The position numbers and the translations under genes are program-made. From positions 1-23,868 of the forward strand of contig CAMDQP010000008.1 of assembly GCA_945906115.1 (NCBI GenBank): 23,868 bases of DNA, in the 5' to 3' direction. The notes beneath the pieces are model-generated. The model was not told the DNA's origin. It saw only the letters and a program-made list of their open reading frames with translations, and ran no database searches. Shown piece by piece: positions 19,239 through 23,868 of this stretch (within the stretch, counting starts at the first letter, position 1; every line of letters begins with the position of its first letter). Origin of the DNA: Opitutus sp. GAS368 (lineage in GTDB: Bacteria; Verrucomicrobiota; Verrucomicrobiia; Opitutales; UBA953).

Positions 19239-22200
19239 TCAGCGGGCCATCGTGAACCCGCCACCCGGCTGGTTCGGTTCGGCCTCGTCGCGATCCTTGT
19301 TGAAGCGCATCGAGAACAGGCGGGTGACGCCCTTCTCCTGCATGGTCGCCCCAAAGATATCGTCGGCCGCGGAGACGGTACGCTTATTATGGGTGATGAC
19401 CAAGAACTGGGAGAAACGGGTAAACTCGCGGATGATGTCCGTAAAGCGGTTCACGTTGGCGTCGTCGAGCGGAGCGTCGAGCTCGTCGAGCACGCACAGC
19501 GGCGAGGGCTTCACCATGTAGATGGCGAAGAGCAACGCGACGGCGGTCATGGTACGCTGGCCCCCGGAAAGGAGCGAGATGCCACGCAGCTTGGTGCCCG
19601 GGGGTTGGGCGATGATTTCGATGCCGCTCTCGAGAGGGTCCTCGGCCTGGACCATGGCAAGGTCAGCCGTGCCGCCGTCGAAGAGGCGCTCGAAGGTGAA
19701 CTTGAAGTTCTTGCGCACCTGTTCGAAGGTGTCGGTGAAGAGCTTGAGCGAGGTCTGATTAAGTTCCTCGATCGCCTTGGTGAGCTCTTCCTTGGCCTTC
19801 CAAAGGTCATCGCTCTGTTTAGTGAGGAAGTCATGGCGGTCGCGCAGGGAGGAATATTCCTCGACAGCGACAAGGTTAACGGAGCCCATGCCGGCCATAC
19901 GGTCGCGCAGTTCGGCGATCTCGCGGACGAGGGGCGGCCAATCGGCGGACTCCATCGAGGCGAGGTCTTCGGCGGTCGGTTCGCCGCGACGGACGACGGC
20001 CTTCGGGGCCGGGCGGGATCCTTCTTCATCGGTCTCCTCGAGGTCGTCGAAGCTGGAGATACCTTCCGGTTCGCCGTCGGAGAGCCAGAGCTGCAAGCGC
20101 CAGTCGACTTCGGCGACATCGAGCTGATGGTCGGACTGCACCTTCTCGACAATGAAGCCGCACTGCGATGTCTGCTCAGCGAGCGCGACTTCGAGCCCTT
20201 TGAGGCGAGCATCAGCGACGCGCAGGCGGTCGCGGTCAACGGAAAGCACGCGGTCTTCGGATTCGACAGCCGCGTCGGTCTCATGGAGAGAGCCGCGCAG
20301 GTCATTGAGTCCGGAATTAGAGGTCTCGATCTCGCTGGCGAGTCGGGCGGAAGTCTCCCGGGCGCCGGTGGCCTGGGCCTTGAGTTCTCCGATGAGCTTT
20401 TCGTTCTGCTGGGCTTCAATGCGACGTGAATTCAGGCGGGCGACGGCTTCAGCGCGGCGCGATTCAAGGTCAGCCAGCTCGCGGCCGACGAGTTCAAGGC
20501 GCTGACGCTGTTCGGCGTGGGCGAGGCGGGCTTCGCCCAAGGCGTTACGGCGCAGATCGGATTCAGCGCGGGCGGACTCAAGCTGGACTTCACCGGAAGT
20601 GATCGAGGCACGGAGTTCGGCGACTTGGACGTCTTTGGCGGTGAGGGTGACCTGGGCGCGGTCGCGACGCTGCAGCGCTTCCGACTTCGAATTCTCGATC
20701 TCAGCCAGCTGGCGTTCCTCGCGGCTGATACGGTCATCGGCCGCGGTGAGGGTTGTGCGGGCGGAGCGCTCGTCGGCCTGGGCGACAGAAAGTTCCTGGG
20801 CGGCGAACTGCGTGGCATCGCGAGCGGCCGAGACATCGAGTTCGTTGGCGTCCATCGCGGACTGGATGCCGAGGGCCTTCTCGTTGAGCGTCGTCAGCTG
20901 ATCATTCTCGGACTCCAGGCTGGCGCGGACGGAGCGGATTTCGCTTTCGCGGGAGAAGACACCAGAGCCTGCATTGGAAGCGGCCTTACGAGGCTTGCCG
21001 GCGTAGACGAGGCCGCGACGATCGACGAGGTCGCCGTCGGTGGTCGCGACGAGGAAGAATTCGAAGCCCGGGTTAGCGCGCCACCAGCTGATGAAATCGC
21101 CGAGGGACGGGCAAATGTAGCAGCCGTCAAAAAGATTGGCGACGAGGCGGGCGTGGTCGGGAGACTTCGCCTGGACGGCCGAGGTAGCGGGACGGAGCCA
21201 GCTGGGAGCAGCGGAACCGGAGCGGGCAGCCGGCGGAGCCTCGACTTGGAAGACCGCGCGGCCCAGCTGGCGTTCGCCCATCTTGGCGACGATGCCCGGC
21301 AGGAATTCAGCGGAGTCGAGGGCGACGGCCTCGGAGGCGGCGCCCAGGATGTTCTCGAGCGCAGCGGCGGCGGCGATGTCGACGACCGTGACGAGGTCGG
21401 CGAGGGCCGAAGCCTTACCCGTGCGGAGCTCTTCGGAGAATTCGCCGCGGAGCACGGCCTTGGCGGCCTCGGAGAAGCCTTCGAGCCGGGACTGCATCTG
21501 CTCGAGTAAACCGAGCTGAGCGGAGAGCTTGGCGACCTCACGATCCTGCTCGGAGATCGTCTGCTGGAGTGCGCGGAAATCGTTCAGCAAGTCGCGTCCT
21601 TTCTCGGTGGCTTCCTGTTCGGTGGTGCGGGCAGCCTGGAGTTCGCCATGGCGCGTCGTGACGACGGCGCCGCACTCGGTGACGCGGCGTTCGAGCGCTT
21701 CGCGCTCCTGCTTCGCCTGGCTCAGAGAAGCAGAGAGATCGACGTGACGCGATTGGTAGCCACGCAGATCGACTTCGAGATTAGTGACGTCGCCGCGGGC
21801 GCGGGTCATCTCGCCTTCAGCGATGAGGATATCCTGACGGGCACGGCGGAGAAGATTTTCGGCCTCGACGACCTGACGGGCGACTTCTTCGACCTGCGCG
21901 GTCTTCTCGCGGTAGGCCGCGTCGGTGGCGGAGACGGAGCCAGCGGCGGTCGACTTGGCATCGGAGCTGCCGCGCAAGCGCATCTCGAATTCAGCGATTG
22001 AGAGTTCGGCCTCATGGGCTTCACGGCGGACTTCGCCGAGACGGGAGGAAAGATCGTCCGAGCGAAGGTCGGAAGTGCGGGCCTCGTTCTCGGCGTTCTC
22101 GCGAGCGGTTCGGAGTTCGAAAAGAGCCTGCTGGGCGAGCTGAACCTGCTCGGCCAGTTCGGTGCGACGGGCGCGCATCTGCAGCAGTGCGGCCTCACGG

Positions 22201-22991
22201 TCGCGCAGGCCGTCGGTCAGTGCGGTGACTTCGCCGCGACAGGCGGTGGCATTGGTCTCGAGCGTGGCAACCTGAGTGCGACGGTCACCGAACTGCTTGG
22301 CATGCCAGGCGAGGTCGAGGTGCGTGAAGCGGTGACGCAGGCGACGGAAGCGGAGAGCCTTGGCAGCCTGACGGCGGAGCGTGGCAATCTGGCGGCCGAC
22401 TTCGCTGACGACGTCGGTGATGCGCGCAAGATTGGTGTCGACGCCGCCGAGCTTATTGAGGGCTTCACGACGTTGGGCCTTGTAGCGCGTGATGCCGGCG
22501 GCTTCTTCGAAGAGATAACGGCGCTCGGAGGGATTAGCGGAAAGGATCTGGTCGATCTGGCCCTGCACCATGAACGAGTAGGACATGCGGCCGATGCCGG
22601 TGTCCATGAACAGGCGTTGGATATCCTTCAGGCGGGACGGCTTGCCGTTGATGAAATAGTCGCTGGCGCCTTCGCGGTGGAGGCGACGCATGACCGAGAC
22701 TTCGGCGAAGGCCGTGCCCAGTTCCTTTTCGCAATCGGCGAAGATCAGCTCGACCTCGCACTGAGGGAGGGGCTTGCGGCGGTCGGTCCCCGCGAAGATG
22801 ACGTCCTGCATCGCCGGGGCGCGGAGGGACTTGGCGGACTGTTCGCCCAGGACCCAGCGGATGGCGTCGACGATGTTGGACTTGCCGCAGCCATTGGGCC
22901 CAACCACGGCCGTGACCCCGGGACGCAGCACGATGCGGGTCCGGTCGGCGAAGCTTTTGAATCCGTTGGCGACGATTTCCTTGAGGTACAT
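19239..22991 (-). CDS. smc: Chromosome segregation ATPase SMC
   Basis: 1250 residues. The N-terminal head has Walker A GPNGCGKSN (31-39, K37) and the SMC marks QGQIDQILSANPSERR and FEEAAGITRYK. Long Glu/Ala/Arg-rich coiled-coil arms flank a hinge at about 525-665, ending in DGDLVDRRGLVYAG. The C-terminal head has signature LSGGQ (1141-1145) and Walker B CVLDELDAPLDDANV (D1169, E1170), followed by LVITHNKRT. It loops and resolves chromosomes with ScpAB, whose genes are not present in this window. It is divergent from rpsU and is followed by htrA. Confidence 0.97.
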   Translation of the reverse strand: MYLKEIVANGFKSFADRTRIVLRPGVTAVVGPNGCGKSNIVDAIRWVLGEQSAKSLRAPAMQDVIFAGTDRRKPLPQCEVELIFADCEKELGTAFAEVSVMRRLHREGASDYFINGKPSRLKDIQRLFMDTGIGRMSYSFMVQGQIDQILSANPSERRYLFEEAAGITRYKAQRREALNKLGGVDTNLARITDVVSEVGRQIATLRRQAAKALRFRRLRHRFTHLDLAWHAKQFGDRRTQVATLETNATACRGEVTALTDGLRDREAALLQMRARRTELAEQVQLAQQALFELRTARENAENEARTSDLRSDDLSSRLGEVRREAHEAELSIAEFEMRLRGSSDAKSTAAGSVSATDAAYREKTAQVEEVARQVVEAENLLRRARQDILIAEGEMTRARGDVTNLEVDLRGYQSRHVDLSASLSQAKQEREALERRVTECGAVVTTRHGELQAARTTEQEATEKGRDLLNDFRALQQTISEQDREVAKLSAQLGLLEQMQSRLEGFSEAAKAVLRGEFSEELRTGKASALADLVTVVDIAAAAALENILGAASEAVALDSAEFLPGIVAKMGERQLGRAVFQVEAPPAARSGSAAPSWLRPATSAVQAKSPDHARLVANLFDGCYICPSLGDFISWWRANPGFEFFLVATTDGDLVDRRGLVYAGKPRKAASNAGSGVFSRESEIRSVRASLESENDQLTTLNEKALGIQSAMDANELDVSAARDATQFAAQELSVAQADERSARTTLTAADDRISREERQLAEIENSKSEALQRRDRAQVTLTAKDVQVAELRASITSGEVQLESARAESDLRRNALGEARLAHAEQRQRLELVGRELADLESRRAEAVARLNSRRIEAQQNEKLIGELKAQATGARETSARLASEIETSNSGLNDLRGSLHETDAAVESEDRVLSVDRDRLRVADARLKGLEVALAEQTSQCGFIVEKVQSDHQLDVAEVDWRLQLWLSDGEPEGISSFDDLEETDEEGSRPAPKAVVRRGEPTAEDLASMESADWPPLVREIAELRDRMAGMGSVNLVAVEEYSSLRDRHDFLTKQSDDLWKAKEELTKAIEELNQTSLKLFTDTFEQVRKNFKFTFERLFDGGTADLAMVQAEDPLESGIEIIAQPPGTKLRGISLLSGGQRTMTAVALLFAIYMVKPSPLCVLDELDAPLDDANVNRFTDIIREFTRFSQFLVITHNKRTVSAADDIFGATMQEKGVTRLFSMRFNKDRDEAEPNQPGGGFTMAR

Positions 22992-23144
22992 CGAGGGGTG
23001 AGCCGCACGATTGCCCTGCCCTACCCCCGCCGCAAGCGTCTAGTGCCCTCCAGAAGGCCCACTTATTCACGGCTTTAAATACCCTTGGTTTCGGGGTTGA
23101 CGAAAGGCCTCCCCCCTTGTTCTTTCGACCCTCCAAACGCTCAC
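22992..23144. other. Divergent smc/rpsU intergenic region
   Basis: 153 nt between two outward-reading starts, so it must hold both promoters. It has one AT-rich patch (GGCTTTAAATACC near 23071-23083) and a TTGACG at 23097 facing rpsU, but no matching -10 element. I see no convincing operator or repeat. Confidence 0.4.
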
Positions 23145-23345
23145 ATGTCCGTAGAAATCAAGATCCGCAAAGGCGAGACCGTCGACAAGGCTCTCCGCCG
23201 CCTCAAGAAGAAGATCGACCGCGAAGGCATCATCAAGGACGCCCGTGCCAAGCGAGGCTTCGAGAAGCCGGCCGAACGCCGCCGTCGCAAGAAGAAGGTC
23301 AAGAAATTCGGCGCCTACCTGCGCAAGAAGTGGGACAACGTCTAA
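23145..23345 (+). CDS. rpsU: 30S ribosomal protein S21
   Basis: 66 residues, very basic: MSVEIKIRKGETVDKALRRL, then REGIIKDARAKRGFEKPAERRRRKKK, ending KKWDNV. It binds the 30S platform near the anti-Shine-Dalgarno end of 16S rRNA. The ORF opens at 23085, but the extra 20 residues do not resemble S21 and the conserved start MSVEIK fits ATG at 23145. It is the only plus-strand gene here and has its own terminator. Its leader (CCCTCCAAACGCTCAC) lacks a Shine-Dalgarno. Confidence 0.96.
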   Translation: MSVEIKIRKGETVDKALRRLKKKIDREGIIKDARAKRGFEKPAERRRRKKKVKKFGAYLRKKWDNV

Positions 23346-23369
23346 GCGTACGTCCTGAACCAAGCACCC

Positions 23370-23402
23370 GAAGGCCCGTCATCGCGACGGGCCTTCTGCT
23401 TT
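23370..23402 (+). terminator. Rho-independent terminator of rpsU
   Basis: GAAGGCCCGTC, loop ATCGC and GACGGGCCTTC form an 11-bp perfect stem 24 nt after the rpsU stop, followed by TGCTTT. The T-tract is short. Confidence 0.85.
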
Positions 23403-23430
23403 GGTGGGGTCCCCGCCCGGACCGGACAAC

Positions 23431-23461
23431 AAAAAGGGCCAAACCCGGAGGTTCGGCCCTT
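23431..23461 (-). terminator. Rho-independent terminator of the glutamine synthetase gene
   Basis: On the minus strand AAGGGCCGAACC, loop TCCG and GGTTTGGCCCTT form a 12-bp stem with one G-T pair, followed by TTTG. It lies 23 nt after the glnN-type stop, back-to-back with the rpsU terminator. Confidence 0.85.
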
Positions 23462-23484
23462 GGTCTCGGCAAAGCCGGTGAGGC

Positions 23485-23868
23485 TTAGCGGAGGAACAGC
23501 AGCTCCTGGTAGGACGGCAACGGCCAGTATTCGTCGGCGACAATCTCTTCGAGGGAGTCGGCGGCGGTACGAACCTTGAGCATGGCCGGGAGGACCTTGT
23601 CGCAGGAGTGCTTGGCCTGGGCGTGCGTGTCGGACTTGCTGACGTCGCGGGCGGCATCGAGGGCATCGATGGCGGCGGCGAGCGCGTCGGCGAGGCCGAT
23701 GACTTCCTTGCGGAGCTTACCGCCAGACTTGGTCTTCTCGACCGGGGTCAGGTCAGCGGCGAACTTGAGGGCGGCCGGGAGGAGCAGGGTCTTGGCGATT
23801 TCGGACACGAGCTTCGACTCAGTGTTGATCGCAAGCACGTAGGAGTGCGTGTAGATCTCTTCGCGGGA
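23485..23868 (-). CDS. glnN: Glutamine synthetase type III, C-terminal part (5' end beyond window)
   Basis: 128 codons are visible, open to the right edge. The sequence starts SREEIYTHSYVLAINTESKL, then AKTLLLPAALKFAADL, and ends with a helical tail and EYWPLPSYQELLFLR. This matches the C-terminal helical extension of GSIII (GlnN), the large ammonia-assimilating glutamine synthetase also found in Bacteroides and cyanobacteria. The catalytic core is outside the window, so activity and length cannot be judged. It converges on rpsU and ends in its own terminator. Confidence 0.85.
   Translation of the reverse strand, partial: SREEIYTHSYVLAINTESKLVSEIAKTLLLPAALKFAADLTPVEKTKSGGKLRKEVIGLADALAAAIDALDAARDVSKSDTHAQAKHSCDKVLPAMLKVRTAADSLEEIVADEYWPLPSYQELLFLR

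Noticed and set aside
19194..23078. Several long plus-strand frames opposite smc and one opposite the OPX gene (1878-2792)
   Set aside because: Antisense shadows of clear genes with composition-driven sequences.
23097..23125. TTGACG before rpsU as a promoter
   Set aside because: The -35 hexamer is good, but at 17-18 nt spacing the sequence is TTCTTT/TCTTTC, which is not a credible -10.

Overview
The window is a G+C-rich bacterial segment, almost entirely on the minus strand. It carries the conserved transcription/translation core locus, flanked by a polysaccharide-export gene set on the left and smc, rpsU and glutamine synthetase III genes on the right. The protein sequences (EF-Tu, RpoB/RpoC, a type III glutamine synthetase, Smc) and the largely Shine-Dalgarno-free starts suggest a Verrucomicrobiota-type (Opitutae-like) organism. 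That placement is by eye and tentative. It is Gram-negative, judging by the outer-membrane barrel, lipoprotein and periplasmic protease.

Layout, in order of transcription (right to left). The tRNA-Thr(GGU) - tuf - tRNA-Trp(CCA) - secE - nusG - rplK - rplA - rplJ - rplL - rpoB - rpoC block spans 17203 to 4310. It ends in a strong intrinsic terminator. A terminator-like stem with a competing hairpin lies between rplL and rpoB, and a structured spacer lies between rplJ and rplL. Left of it, 4176 to 1 holds an outer-membrane beta-barrel, a short OPX/Wza-like lipoprotein and a Wzz/BY-kinase-type chain-length regulator cut by the window edge. This looks like an Opx-plus-barrel polysaccharide exporter. 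Right of the core, smc - htrA-like protease - a TonB-C-like anchored protein (22991 to 17310) are co-directional and closely spaced. The only plus-strand gene is rpsU (23145-23345). It converges on the 3' end of a glnN-type glutamine synthetase III gene, with two back-to-back terminators between them.

Genes work together as follows: tuf, tRNAs and L11/L1/L10/L12/S21 serve translation; NusG and RpoBC serve transcription; SecE serves secretion; Smc serves chromosome organisation; the left module exports a surface polysaccharide. No non-coding stretch exceeds 300 bases (the longest is about 165). I saw no CRISPR array, insertion sequence, rRNA, origin or prophage. The most unusual points are the loss of all four cysteines of the second RpoC zinc site, the G-free leaders upstream of tuf, secE and rplK, the switch-like rplL-rpoB structure, and the barrel plus short Wza pair. 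The DNA is otherwise conventional, and I do not see a clearly new defence or mobile system.
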